A stretch of 64,000 bases of DNA, taken from Nocardia arthritidis NBRC 100137 (lineage in GTDB: Bacteria > Actinomycetota > Actinomycetes > Mycobacteriales > Mycobacteriaceae). The translations under genes were made by a program, and so were the position numbers. The notes beneath the pieces are model-generated. The model searched no databases. It had not been told where the DNA came from and saw nothing but the letters and a program-made list of their open reading frames with translations. The DNA is taken from assembly GCF_001612765.1 (NCBI RefSeq), contig NZ_BDBB01000020.1, forward strand, positions 95,089 to 159,088. Reading direction: 5' to 3'. Positions 16,709-24,838 of this stretch are shown one piece after another. The first letter of the stretch is position 1; every line of letters starts with the position of its first letter.

Positions 16709-17551
16709 TCAGCGGGTGAAGGCGGCGGCGTGTTCGGCGGCCCAGGTGGCGAAATCGACGGCGGGGCGGCCGAGCAGCTCGGCGACGGTGCCGGTGGTGG
16801 GCCCCGGGACGCGGGCGTAATCGGACAGTGAGCCGAGCAGCCGGGCCGGGACCTCGTCGGGCAGGCCCTGCGCCCTCATTCCGGCGCGCACCTGGTCGGC
16901 GGTGAGTTCGACGAACGACAGGTCGCGGTCGGTGAGTTCGCCCAGGATGCGGACCTTGTCGTACTGGGTCAGCGACTCGGGGCCGGTCAGCAAGTAGTGG
17001 CGGCCCGCGTGGCCGTCCTCGGTCAGCGCGCGGACCGCTACGGCGGCGATGTCGCGCTCGTGGATAGGCGAGGTGGCGGCCTTGCCGTACGCGCCGCGTA
17101 CCACGTCGCCGGCGCGCAGTTGCGGTACCCAGGCCAAGGTGTTGGCGTCGAAATCCGCACAGCGCAACGATGTCCAAGCCAGCCCAGATGCTTCGGCCGC
17201 AGCCTCCAATGCCCTGAATCCGGCCATGAACCGCGGCTCCCCGGCGGGATACTCGATCGTTGACGCGGAGATCACGACCACCCGGCGCGCTCCGTGATCG
17301 GCTGCGGCGGAAAGGATTTCCGGTGTCGAGGTGATGACGGCGCGCGAGCTCAGCAGCACCCCCTCGACGTCGTCCCAGGTTTCGGCGGGAATGCTCGGTA
17401 CCGAGGGATCGGCCCCAACCACAACAGTCCCCATCGGCATCCGTGCCTGTCCGGGGTCCCGGGTCACGGCGGTGACGGCCGCGCCGGTCGCCCGTAGCTG
17501 CGTGACGACTTCCCGGCCGATCGTTCCGGTGGCTCCGATGATGACGAACAT
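16709..17551 (-). CDS. NmrA-like NAD(P)-binding oxidoreductase
   Basis: A 280-residue atypical short-chain dehydrogenase. The N-terminal nucleotide motif IIGATGTIGREV (GATGTIG at 6-12) fits the NmrA/SDR_a5 type. It lacks an obvious YxxxK pair, so it may be a redox sensor or quinone reductase rather than a classic dehydrogenase. I chose the ATG at 17551 with GAAGGGAAGG upstream; the frame is open to 17623, but that start would lie on the MarR operator. First gene of a two-gene operon with the hemerythrin protein. Confidence 0.87.
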   Translation of the reverse strand: MFVIIGATGTIGREVVTQLRATGAAVTAVTRDPGQARMPMGTVVVGADPSVPSIPAETWDDVEGVLLSSRAVITSTPEILSAAADHGARRVVVISASTIEYPAGEPRFMAGFRALEAAAEASGLAWTSLRCADFDANTLAWVPQLRAGDVVRGAYGKAATSPIHERDIAAVAVRALTEDGHAGRHYLLTGPESLTQYDKVRILGELTDRDLSFVELTADQVRAGMRAQGLPDEVPARLLGSLSDYARVPGPTTGTVAELLGRPAVDFATWAAEHAAAFTR

Positions 17552-17610
17552 GGTTGACCTTCCCTTCGTCCTCGGTGGGTCGCCGATACGGCCCCCCCGA
17601 ATGTCGTAAG

Positions 17611-17625
17611 ATATGAAAGTCATAT
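17611..17625. promoter_or_regulatory. MarR operator, ATATGA-N3-TCATAT
   Basis: A perfect 6-bp inverted repeat with a 3-base spacer in the 98-base gap between the NmrA-like gene and the divergent MarR gene, inside a markedly AT-rich patch. Its size and position fit a MarR dimer site controlling both directions. Confidence 0.7.
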
Positions 17626-17649
17626 TATGTAATTTGACTTGGAGATGAT

Positions 17650-18135
17650 ATGGGTTTCGTAGAAGACGTGGGTGATGCTCGTCACCGACGACGCCTGACC
17701 GCCCGCGTCAAGGGCTCGCTGCGCGATGTGCGCAGCCAATTGGCGCTGCTCAACCGCCAGGTCGGCACCCACCTCGGCCTCAAGGACATCGACTTCGACT
17801 GCCTGGACCTGATCAACAGCCATGGCCCGCTGAGCCCCAGCGCCCTGGCAAAACAGGCCGGTCTCCACCCCGCGACGCTCACCGGAATCCTGGACCGCCT
17901 GGAACGCGCGGGATGGATCATGCGCGAACGCGCCACCGGCGACCGCCGCGCAGTCCTCGTCCGCTCCCGCCCCGAGCGGCTCGGCGAGGTCTACGAGCTA
18001 CTGTCGGGAATGAACACCGCCGTCGACAACCTGTGCGACGACTACACCTCCGACCAACTCGAACTACTGGCCGATTTCCTCGACCGTGTCGTAATTGCCG
18101 GTCGCGAGGCCGCCGAGGGCCTCGCCACGGATTGA
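17650..18135 (+). CDS. MarR-family transcriptional regulator
   Basis: A 161-residue winged helix-turn-helix regulator. Recognition region at residues about 55-105: LSPSALAKQAGLHPATLTG, then DRLERAGWIMRERATGDRRA, the latter being the MarR wing signature. ATG at 17650 with GGAG upstream. Divergent from the NmrA-hemerythrin operon with a palindrome between. There is no conserved redox Cys in the DNA-binding domain, so a small-molecule ligand is more likely than thiol oxidation (inference). Confidence 0.9.
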   Translation: MGFVEDVGDARHRRRLTARVKGSLRDVRSQLALLNRQVGTHLGLKDIDFDCLDLINSHGPLSPSALAKQAGLHPATLTGILDRLERAGWIMRERATGDRRAVLVRSRPERLGEVYELLSGMNTAVDNLCDDYTSDQLELLADFLDRVVIAGREAAEGLATD

Positions 18136-18289
18136 CGTGACCCACGCGGTATGGCGGATCGATGTCCAGACGTGCAACGTCAGCCCGCGAAGGTGCGCTC
18201 GCGGCGGTTCGAGTCCAGACCGCCCCGAAATCCCGAACCTGGCCTGACCCGCAAGGTAGCTTCGCGTACAGGCTGGTACGAGGCGCTCC

Positions 18290-18669
18290 CAGTTCGCTCC
18301 TCGGGGAGGGGCTGGACCGGCGTTTGTATCACGCCCGCACCTGCGCTGATGATGCGGTGGATGGTCGCGACCGACGCCGCATTCCTCGGCGAGGTCGGCC
18401 CGGGCTCGCGTCGTCGTGGGGGCGTGATACCGGCGGTGGATCGTTTTGCGGACTACCAGAGTCAGTTCCGGCCGTTTGCCCTCGATCCGGCCCTTGGCGC
18501 AGGCTTTGTCCACGCCTTCGGGGGTGCGCAGGTGGTTCAGATCAGCTGCGAATTCGGTGACCAGCGCTGAGGTTTGCTGGAAGAGCTTGCCGAACGGGTC
18601 GTGCCAGTCGTAGATCGAGCTGCCGACCCAGCACAGCACGTCATGCTTGCGCAGGTCGGTCACTCGCAC
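18290..18669 (-). pseudogene. Serine recombinase (resolvase) C-terminal half, frameshifted
   Basis: On the minus strand the reading VTDLRKHDVLCWVGSSIYDW continues into HDPFGKLFQQTSALVTEFAA and LRTPEGVDKACAKGRIEGKR. This corresponds to the second half of the catalytic domain and the E-helix of Tn3/IS607-like resolvases. In the C-terminal helix-turn-helix (DLAEECGV) the frame slips and continues in another frame as ATIHRIISAGAG, the recognition helix. No N-terminal half precedes it on this strand. It is a dead mobile-element gene. Confidence 0.6.
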
Positions 18670-18672
18670 ACG

Positions 18673-18735
18673 GGCTGCCGCCCGAGCGGATCTTTATCGA
18701 CAAGAGCTTCTCCGGCACCACCCGCACCTTCGGAC
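18673..18735 (+). pseudogene. Serine recombinase N-terminal fragment on the opposite strand
   Basis: LPPERIFIDKSFSGTTR reads on the plus strand, matching the segment around residues 40-60 of the same resolvase family (PERIFxDKxxSGTTR). It starts only a few bases from the minus-strand C-terminal fragment, so the two halves are back to back. An inversion or a deletion-plus-inversion within one gene would explain this. Confidence 0.5.
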
Positions 18736-18850
18736 CGCGCGGACCGCGGCAATTACGGTGCGTTCGAACCCATTGCCGACCGGCCGCAGCGTTAGCCGAA
18801 TCGTTCGACGGGACCAGGCGAACGAACACGAGATCGAATGCCGAACGGCG

Positions 18851-19087
18851 CTACCACGATTCGATCAGCGGGACATCATGCTCGCATTCCTGACAGCACC
18901 GGACGGTGACGTGGATCACCTCGGGGTATCTGCTCGAGAGCTGTTCCGAAGATGACCGGACATCGGCGTTATTGAGCACGGCCCGGTCCTCCAGCGGCCG
19001 CCCGCAGACCTGACACAGCGTGGCTCGAGCTATTGCTGGTCGAGTTGTGGGCGAGGGTGATATGCGGCGCAGCTGGGCCAGTGTCAC
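18851..19087 (-). CDS. Small Cys-rich protein, possible zinc ribbon
   Basis: A 78-residue protein starting at GTG 19087 behind a GGGAG site. It contains CQVCGRPLED near residue 25 and RCCQEC near residue 63, that is CxxC, about 35 residues, then CCxxC, which could hold one zinc ion. It starts 36 bases after the cupin stop on the same strand and may be co-transcribed with it. I do not recognise the family. It could instead be a fragment left by the neighbouring recombinase debris. Confidence 0.5.
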   Translation of the reverse strand: MTLAQLRRISPSPTTRPAIARATLCQVCGRPLEDRAVLNNADVRSSSEQLSSRYPEVIHVTVRCCQECEHDVPLIESW

Positions 19088-19122
19088 ACCCAGCTCCCTT
19101 TATCAGCGGCTCCGTCACCCGC

Positions 19123-19485
19123 CTACCGCTTGGCGTAGTCGGCGAAGCCCTGCCAGTCGAGCATGACGCAGGGTTCGTCTCCCACGGTCCACGCGTCGTG
19201 GCCGGGTGGGATGATCATGAAGTCGCCGGGCCTGTATTCCTGTTGCTCGCCGTTGTCCATGGCGACCACCATTCGGCCGGAGATGCAGTAGCCGGTGTGG
19301 GCCGACTGACAACTGTCGGTCTGGGCTATCGGCTTGACATGAAGCGACCACCGCCAACCGGGTTCGAAGATCGCCCGGCCCACCGGGCCATGCCCCAGGT
19401 TGACGAGATCGACTCTGCCTTTGTCCTGTTCGAAAGGCCTGCTCTCCTCCGGAGATTCGAAACTCTGGCGCACCAGATCAGGCAT
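19123..19485 (-). CDS. Cupin-domain protein
   Basis: A 120-residue single-domain cupin. The barrel is seen in HTGYCISGRMVVAMDNGEQQ, then YRPGDFMIIPPGHDAWTVGD, the usual motif 1/motif 2 arrangement, although the first motif lacks the full GxxHxH triplet, so metal binding is uncertain. ATG at 19485 follows AAGGAG. The frame is open further upstream, but this start has the only good ribosome site. It lies downstream of the P450 gene on the same strand, separated by about 600 bases. Function unknown; a small-molecule binding or isomerase role is common in the family. Confidence 0.8.
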   Translation of the reverse strand: MPDLVRQSFESPEESRPFEQDKGRVDLVNLGHGPVGRAIFEPGWRWSLHVKPIAQTDSCQSAHTGYCISGRMVVAMDNGEQQEYRPGDFMIIPPGHDAWTVGDEPCVMLDWQGFADYAKR

Positions 19486-20083
19486 GACTGTTCTCCTTTG
19501 CAAGTCATCCGCTGATGAGTAATAGGTTGTAGACCCGGAACGGTGATCCTTCGCGGCGGCACCACGTCCATTTGCTGGACCGCCCGGCTCGCTCATCGTT
19601 CGTGGGAGGCTCCGCAAACTGTCGTGGCTGGCCGAGCGGGTTATGCGAGTTCTCACCTGGGTGAAAGCCTGGAACTCCGCTGACGACAACTCGAAGGTGG
19701 GTGTGGCCATCGTCTTCCCTCTCACAGCGGATACGGCTCGTCGAAGCGATGACCGAACCAGCCTCCCAGCCGCCCCGGCGCACCGGTTCACTCTTTCCGG
19801 GTGAATTCCGTCGGCGCCCTGCAAAGGGACTGCGTCACCACGCACATGAGTGCGCACCCGCCAGGGGTCGGGCTCGATCGGTCCTGAGCAAGCGCGGCCA
19901 CGGTCGAAGGCATGGAAGATCTGGGTGCCAGCCCATCGGGTGCACGCTGGGCGCGGATATCGTGCGGGAACCCAGGCAGCGTCACCCCCGCGGTCCGGCA
20001 GCCGCCGCCCGCCGGGACCACCGCTCCCCGTCGGCGCAGCGAACCCGCTGTTCCGGCCCGCGAACATACGCCGCAGGTGTGGG
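19486..20083. other. Intergenic stretch with a possible frameshifted short gene
   Basis: On the minus strand, an ATG at 19710 with an AGAGGGA site begins MATPTFELSSAEFQAFTQ. One frame then continues into the cupin; another frame reads through FRVYNLLLISG to a stop at 19505. The pair could be a short gene with a one-base shift, but I recognise no family. The remainder to 20083 shows nothing. Confidence 0.25.
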
Positions 20084-21388
20084 TCAGCCGACGGGCTGGT
20101 GGCTGTGGACGCGCGGGCCGGTGTGTGCGGGAAGGCACTCGTAACCGTGCAGGGTGAACAGCGGCCGCCGAGTGGGCGGATCGGTCAATCGCAGGTCCGG
20201 AAACGCCTCGAACAGTGCGCGCAGGGCATGCGCCGCTTCCATACGGGCCAGAGCGGCGCCCAGGCACACATGGGGACCGTTGCCGAAGGACAGATGATTC
20301 TTGGCGTTGTCCCGGGTGATGTCGAAACGGGCCGGGTCGGGGAACACGGCGGGGTCGCGGTTCGCGCCGGCCAGCGACAGCACCACGGTCGACTCCTCGC
20401 GCAACCGGATACCACCGATCTCCAGCCCTGTCCGGGTGGTGCGAGCGGTGGTCTGCACCGGCGGATCGATCCGGAGGATCTCCTCCACCGCATTGGGCCA
20501 CAGTTCCGGCTCGGCGCGCAACCGGTCCATCTGATCGGGGTGGCGCAGCAGCCAGACGATGCCCTTGCCGATCAGGCTGACCGTCGTCTCGAAGCCCGCG
20601 GCCATCAGAAGGGTCGCCGACGCGCACAGTTCGTAGGTGGACAGATCGCCCGCGGCGACCAGGCTGCTGAGGATATCGTCGCCGGGTTCGGCGCGAAGGC
20701 GCTCGACGTGCTCGACGAGATACCGGTGCACCCGCTCCGAGGATTCCATCGCCCGCTGGTGGGTCCGCCAGGAGATCCCGAGGTCGAGCAACGGACTGAT
20801 GTCGTCGCCCCAGCGCAGGAACATCTCGCGATCGGAGTCCGGGAAACCCAGCATCTCGGAGATGATGGCGATCGGCACCTGCGCCGCGTACCGCGCCACC
20901 AGATCGGTGGGGCCGTCGTCGGGGAGCGCCGCGAGCAGTTCCTCGGTAACCGACTCGATCCTGTCGCGCAGCCGGGCGACGGCACGCGGGGTGAAGGCTG
21001 CGGTGACCGGTTTGCGCATCCGGGTGTGCTCGGACTGGTCGATCACCAGCATCGACGGCGGATCCACCGGATTCGGTGGGAGGGGTTGACGCTCCAGCGC
21101 GCGCAACACGGGCCGCGGTATACCGAGCACGGTCGGTATACCGACACCGAAACGGTTGTCGCGCAGTATCTCCCGGACCATATCGTGATCGAAGGTTATC
21201 CAGACCGGAAGAGCGCGGTGCAACCCACCCTCCCCGCGCATCTCCTCGATCAGGGCGTACGGATTCTCGATTCCCTCCGCGCCGCCGATCAACCGAGCGA
21301 ACAGGTCACCACGACGGAGCAGTATCGTATTGAACAGGCGGATCAACCCATGGTTGTTGACCCACCGATACGCATAGTGCGGTTTCAT
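20084..21388 (-). CDS. Cytochrome P450
   Basis: A 434-residue soluble bacterial P450 monooxygenase. The oxygen-binding I-helix motif AGFETT is at 264-269, ExxR is Glu303-Arg306 in EEILR, and the heme-ligand loop SFGNGPHVCLG contains Cys375. The N-terminal HTRMRKPVTAAFTP segment is typical of actinobacterial class I P450s. No redox partner gene is adjacent; a ferredoxin would have to come from elsewhere. The cupin gene lies downstream on the same strand. The substrate is unknown. It sits in a stretch bounded by recombinase and integrase remnants, suggesting acquisition by transfer. Confidence 0.93.
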   Translation of the reverse strand: MKPHYAYRWVNNHGLIRLFNTILLRRGDLFARLIGGAEGIENPYALIEEMRGEGGLHRALPVWITFDHDMVREILRDNRFGVGIPTVLGIPRPVLRALERQPLPPNPVDPPSMLVIDQSEHTRMRKPVTAAFTPRAVARLRDRIESVTEELLAALPDDGPTDLVARYAAQVPIAIISEMLGFPDSDREMFLRWGDDISPLLDLGISWRTHQRAMESSERVHRYLVEHVERLRAEPGDDILSSLVAAGDLSTYELCASATLLMAAGFETTVSLIGKGIVWLLRHPDQMDRLRAEPELWPNAVEEILRIDPPVQTTARTTRTGLEIGGIRLREESTVVLSLAGANRDPAVFPDPARFDITRDNAKNHLSFGNGPHVCLGAALARMEAAHALRALFEAFPDLRLTDPPTRRPLFTLHGYECLPAHTGPRVHSHQPVG

Positions 21389-21531
21389 CGAGCCCCTCCA
21401 TCGCCGAACCGTCGTGCCCCTTGGATGTAACGAATATCACAGGCTTTGGGAAACCTGCCGGAGTGACATCTCCGAGACCTAGTGCGTGCGGTTCAATCAT
21501 GCAGCTGGGCGCCGGAGGCGATAGCAGCTGG

Positions 21532-21669
21532 ACGGTGCTGATGAAGCTGTCGGGGCATACGTCGGTTCGCAGCCTCGCGACGTACGCGCGGGTGTCTGAT
21601 GAAGGTCTTCTGAACTTCCAGGCCGATACAGATCCTGCCGGGCGTCATGGCCGATGGTCGGGCGAATAG
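21532..21669 (+). pseudogene. Tyrosine recombinase (phage integrase-type) C-terminal remnant
   Basis: LMKLSGHTSVRSLATYARVS resembles the C-terminal end of tyrosine recombinases, where the catalytic H-x-x-R-like GHTS and the active-site Tyr (in the TYARVS segment) lie close together, and is followed by a short tail to a stop at 21669. No upstream catalytic domain is present. The rest of the 520-base gap (21389-21908) between P450 and amidase holds no gene that I can support. Confidence 0.5.
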
Positions 21670-21908
21670 TCTGTGGCCGGGGGAGGAACCTAGATAGGTA
21701 TTGAGACATCTATCCCGTTGCACCGCGCAGCATTCTTATGCCCTGTGCTCATGGAATTGGCCCGCTGCCGACGCTGTGACCTGGGGCGGGGCGTCCTCGA
21801 TGGCAGAACGAGTGCGTGACTTCACCGGTGCAGGTGGTCCGTTCGACTTCGCCATTGTGCGAAGCGGCATTTTATGTCCTCTCCGGCAGCCCAATAGCGT
21901 CGGATTTC

Positions 21909-23360
21909 ATGGATTGGAATTTTCAGTCGGCCGAAGAGATCGCGGCTGCGTTGCATGCGGGTGAAGTGACTTCGGTGGAACTGACCGAGGAGGCGATCGC
22001 TCGTATCGAGCGGGAAGACAAGGTGATCAACGCGATCTGTGTGCCGGACTTCGACCGTGCGCGGGCCGCCGCACGCGACGCCGACCAGGCGCGCGCCCGC
22101 GGCGAGGACCGGCCGTTGCTCGGTATTCCGGTGACGGTCAAGGAGTGCTACAACATCGCCGGGCTGCCCACGACCTGGGGCATGCCACAGCACGCGAACT
22201 ACGTACCGACCGAGGACGCGATACAGGTGTCGCGGTTGAAGGCGGCCGGCGCAGTGCTGCTCGGTAAGACCAATGTGCCGTTGATACTGCGAGATATCCA
22301 AAGCTTCAACGAGATCTACGGCACCACCAACAATCCGTGGGATCACGGCCGCACGTCGGGTGGGTCGTCCGGCGGTTCGGCGGCGGCCCTGGCTGCCGGA
22401 TTCGGCGTGCTGTCCATCGGCTCCGACCTCGCCGGTTCGCTGCGCACCCCCGCGCATTTCTGTGGCGTCTACGCGCACAAGCCGACACTCGGGCTGGCGC
22501 CGACCCGCGGCATGGTCGCGCCGCCCGCGCCGGCCTCGCCGATCGACCTCGACCTCGCCGTCGTCGGCCCGATGGCGCGCACCGCCCGCGACCTCGCGAT
22601 GCTGCTCGACGTGATGGCCGGACCGGACCCGCTGACCCACGGCGTCGCCTACGACGTCGCGCTGCCGCCCGCGCGCCACGAGCGGCTGTCGGACTTCCGT
22701 GTCCTGATCATCGAGGACCATCCGCTCATTCCGACCGGATCGGCGGTGCGGGCAGGCGTGAACCGGGTCGGCGAGGCGCTCGTCGACGAGGGCGCCCGCG
22801 TCGAACGGCGCAGTCCGCTGCTGCCCGATCCGACCGAAGCGGCGACGCTCTACATGCTGCTGATGATGTCCAACGCCGCCGCAAGTATTTCCATCGACGT
22901 GTACGAACAGCTGCAGACCCGCGCCGCCGCTCTGAGCGCGGACGACCGGAGTCTCGATGCGGCGCGGCTGCGCGGCATGGTGCTCAGCCACCGCGACTGG
23001 GTCGAGGCGAACAACCGTCGCGAACTCCACCGCCACGGCTGGCGGCGGCTCTTCGCCGAGTTCGATGCCGTGGTGTGCCCCATCACGCCCACTCCCGCCT
23101 TCCCGCACGACCACAACGAAGGTCTGGAGAACCGGCACATCGACATCGACGGCGTCGAGTACCCGTACTTCGACCAGTTCGTATGGGCCGGTGTGGCCAC
23201 CATGCCCGGCCTGCCCGCCACTGCCATACCGGCGGGCCGGTCCCCCGAGGGGCTGCCGGTGGGAGTGCAGCTCATCGGTCCGATGTTCGAGGACCGCACC
23301 CCACTGCGGCTGGCCGAACTGCTCGAGCAGAAGATCGGCGGCTTCCAGGCACCCCGATAG
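21909..23360 (+). CDS. Amidase-signature family hydrolase
   Basis: A 483-residue amidase. The Ser-cisSer-Lys triad is intact: Lys78 in VTVKECYN, cis-Ser153 in SGGSSGGSAAA, and nucleophile Ser177 in GSDLAGSLR, with spacings of 75 and 24 residues as in fatty acid amide hydrolase. It hydrolyses an amide in the cytoplasm; the substrate is unknown. I chose the ATG at 21909 (MDWNFQSAEEIAAAL), the family-like N-terminus, though it lacks a clear Shine-Dalgarno; an in-frame start at 21816 is possible. It stands alone and ends before a strong terminator. Confidence 0.9.
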   Translation: MDWNFQSAEEIAAALHAGEVTSVELTEEAIARIEREDKVINAICVPDFDRARAAARDADQARARGEDRPLLGIPVTVKECYNIAGLPTTWGMPQHANYVPTEDAIQVSRLKAAGAVLLGKTNVPLILRDIQSFNEIYGTTNNPWDHGRTSGGSSGGSAAALAAGFGVLSIGSDLAGSLRTPAHFCGVYAHKPTLGLAPTRGMVAPPAPASPIDLDLAVVGPMARTARDLAMLLDVMAGPDPLTHGVAYDVALPPARHERLSDFRVLIIEDHPLIPTGSAVRAGVNRVGEALVDEGARVERRSPLLPDPTEAATLYMLLMMSNAAASISIDVYEQLQTRAAALSADDRSLDAARLRGMVLSHRDWVEANNRRELHRHGWRRLFAEFDAVVCPITPTPAFPHDHNEGLENRHIDIDGVEYPYFDQFVWAGVATMPGLPATAIPAGRSPEGLPVGVQLIGPMFEDRTPLRLAELLEQKIGGFQAPR

Positions 23361-23450
23361 GGCGCACCACCGGGTATCCGTCGAGGACGAGGCACGGATA
23401 GCGAATGACAAGCCGGACGGCGAACGCCCCAGGCGCACGGCGATCGTCCG

Positions 23451-23489
23451 CGCCGAGCAGCCCGTGGCCAGGCCACGGGCTGCTCGGCG
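23451..23489. terminator. Perfect 19-bp stem terminator
   Basis: CGCCGAGCAGCCCGTGGCC, one A, then its exact complement. It is 90 bases after the amidase stop and 194 bases before the convergent MarR stop, so it can terminate from both sides. There is no T tract. The rest of the 322-base gap shows nothing. Confidence 0.8.
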
Positions 23490-23682
23490 TGCTCGGCCAT
23501 CGTCAGGTGCTGGCTGCGCCGATGTGGCGGCGGCCGGCGAACTCCTCCGGTCTGAGCCTCCCTTGGGCTCGTGCTGAACATGCGTCGTGCTGTGGAATTC
23601 GATTTAGAGTGCGTTGGGGGCCTGGTAGTCCTGGCCGAAAGAGCAACGGATATCGCTGACCTGCGCTAACGCGGAGTCTCGG

Positions 23683-24258
23683 TTACCTCGTTTTGCCGGC
23701 CGTCACCACGTTGGCGACTGGGCAGTTGCCCTCGCTACGGCCGCACGCGGCGAAGTCGCAGAGGCGACACAGCCAAGGTTGTGGACGGTGGTTGGTGCGG
23801 GTGGAGCGTTCCTCGGCTCTGGCGAGGGCCACTGTGGTCAACATTGTGTCCAGCGCTGCTGCAAGATTGTCGATCTCGTTCGGAGACAACGCGGACAGTG
23901 CGGTCGCCAGTGAATCCTCGCGCGTTTGAAGTATCCGTTCGGCCGTGCACCGGCCATGTTGGGTCAGGACAACGGAGACGGCCCGTCCGTCCTGCGCTCC
24001 GACGCGCTCGACGAGGCCTTCGGTGGCGAGGCGGTCGACGAGGCGGACAGTGCCGGAGTGGGTCAGGCCGAGTACGGAGCTCAGCTGCGTGACCGATCCG
24101 CCGTCGAGGAACTCGTGCATCGCGGCGAGGGCGGCCGGGGCCGACGGGCCGAGCGTCGCAATCGCTTCGACGGCGGTGTTCATCCGGTCGGCGACTACGA
24201 GGCTCAAGGCACCCAGGACGTTGGCCGCGTGCTGGCGGCTTGACTTGGTTTGCGGCAT
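23683..24258 (-). CDS. MarR-family regulator with C-terminal Cys cluster
   Basis: A 191-residue MarR protein. The winged helix-turn-helix spans residues about 55-105 (VTQLSSVLGLTHSGTVRLVD, then RVGAQDGRAVSVVLT). After the usual C-terminal helix it carries a tail with four cysteines, Cys164, Cys167, Cys172 and Cys179, in the pattern C-x2-C-x4-C-x6-C ending in CPV, able to bind zinc or sense oxidation. I chose ATG 24258; a longer start at 24288 would lie across the operator. Divergent from an AhpD-like gene with a large palindrome between, so it probably represses both. Confidence 0.88.
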   Translation of the reverse strand: MPQTKSSRQHAANVLGALSLVVADRMNTAVEAIATLGPSAPAALAAMHEFLDGGSVTQLSSVLGLTHSGTVRLVDRLATEGLVERVGAQDGRAVSVVLTQHGRCTAERILQTREDSLATALSALSPNEIDNLAAALDTMLTTVALARAEERSTRTNHRPQPWLCRLCDFAACGRSEGNCPVANVVTAGKTR

Positions 24259-24267
24259 AGCTCTAGT

Positions 24268-24292
24268 GTATATGTATGAGTCATACATATAC
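24268..24292. promoter_or_regulatory. MarR operator, 25-bp palindrome
   Basis: GTATATGTATGA, a central G, then the exact complement, 12-bp arms. It lies between the MarR start (24258) and the AhpD-like gene and covers an upstream in-frame ATG of the latter (24276), which argues that translation starts further down. Confidence 0.8.
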
Positions 24293-24326
24293 TACCGGGA
24301 AGCGCGGGGGGTCGACGGCGGAACCC

Positions 24327-24776
24327 GTGGAAGCGCGGATGAAGAGCGTGGCGAGTCTCGACTTGATCACAGGGATCCAGCATCTTCAAAAGGCGATTCA
24401 CGCCGGTGGCGTCGACCCGCTCGTGCTCGAGCTGGTCCATCTGCGGGCCAGCCAGATCAACGGCTGCAGCCCGTGTGTGTTCGCCGGCGTCCAGGAGGCG
24501 AAGAAGCATGGAGAGACCGAGGACCGGCTGCACAGCGTGGTCACCTGGCGGGAGACCCCGTTCTTCACCGAGGAGGAGCGGGCAGCGCTCGCGCTGGCCG
24601 AGGCCGCCACCCGGATCCAGGACGGCTCGCCGGGCGTGACCGACGAGGTCTGGGACGCTGCTGCCACCCACTTCGACGAGAAGCAGGTCTTCGCGATCAT
24701 CCTGAATATCGCACTCACCAACTTCTTCAACCGGATCAACCACACGATCCGGGAGCAGGCCGGCAAGACCTGGTGA
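24327..24776 (+). CDS. Carboxymuconolactone decarboxylase / AhpD-like protein
   Basis: A protein of about 149 residues of the alkylhydroperoxidase D-like fold. The active-site pair CSPC (INGCSPCVFAG, Cys47 and Cys50 from the GTG at 24327) with downstream acidic and His residues supports a peroxide-reducing or thiol-disulfide role. Start uncertain: ATG 24276 lies inside the operator palindrome, GTG 24327 and ATG 24339 are downstream; I used 24327. It pairs with the divergent Cys-rich MarR, suggesting a thiol- or peroxide-responsive unit (inference). Confidence 0.82.
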   Translation: MEARMKSVASLDLITGIQHLQKAIHAGGVDPLVLELVHLRASQINGCSPCVFAGVQEAKKHGETEDRLHSVVTWRETPFFTEEERAALALAEAATRIQDGSPGVTDEVWDAAATHFDEKQVFAIILNIALTNFFNRINHTIREQAGKTW

Positions 24777-24838
24777 AGGCGGGCGGGCGTCATCCGTCCA
24801 GGGCCGCGGTGGTCGACATGGCGAAGGACTTGATTCAG

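Larger units (their letters stand above)
18136..18850. other. Mobile-element scar region
   Basis: The 715 bases between the MarR gene and the small Cys-rich gene hold only the two recombinase fragments annotated separately. I see no intact gene. Confidence 0.5.

Noticed and set aside
21694..21715. GATAG...CTATC repeat upstream of the amidase as an operator or attachment site
   Set aside because: Only 5-bp arms with a long spacer; no partner site is found elsewhere near the integrase remnant.
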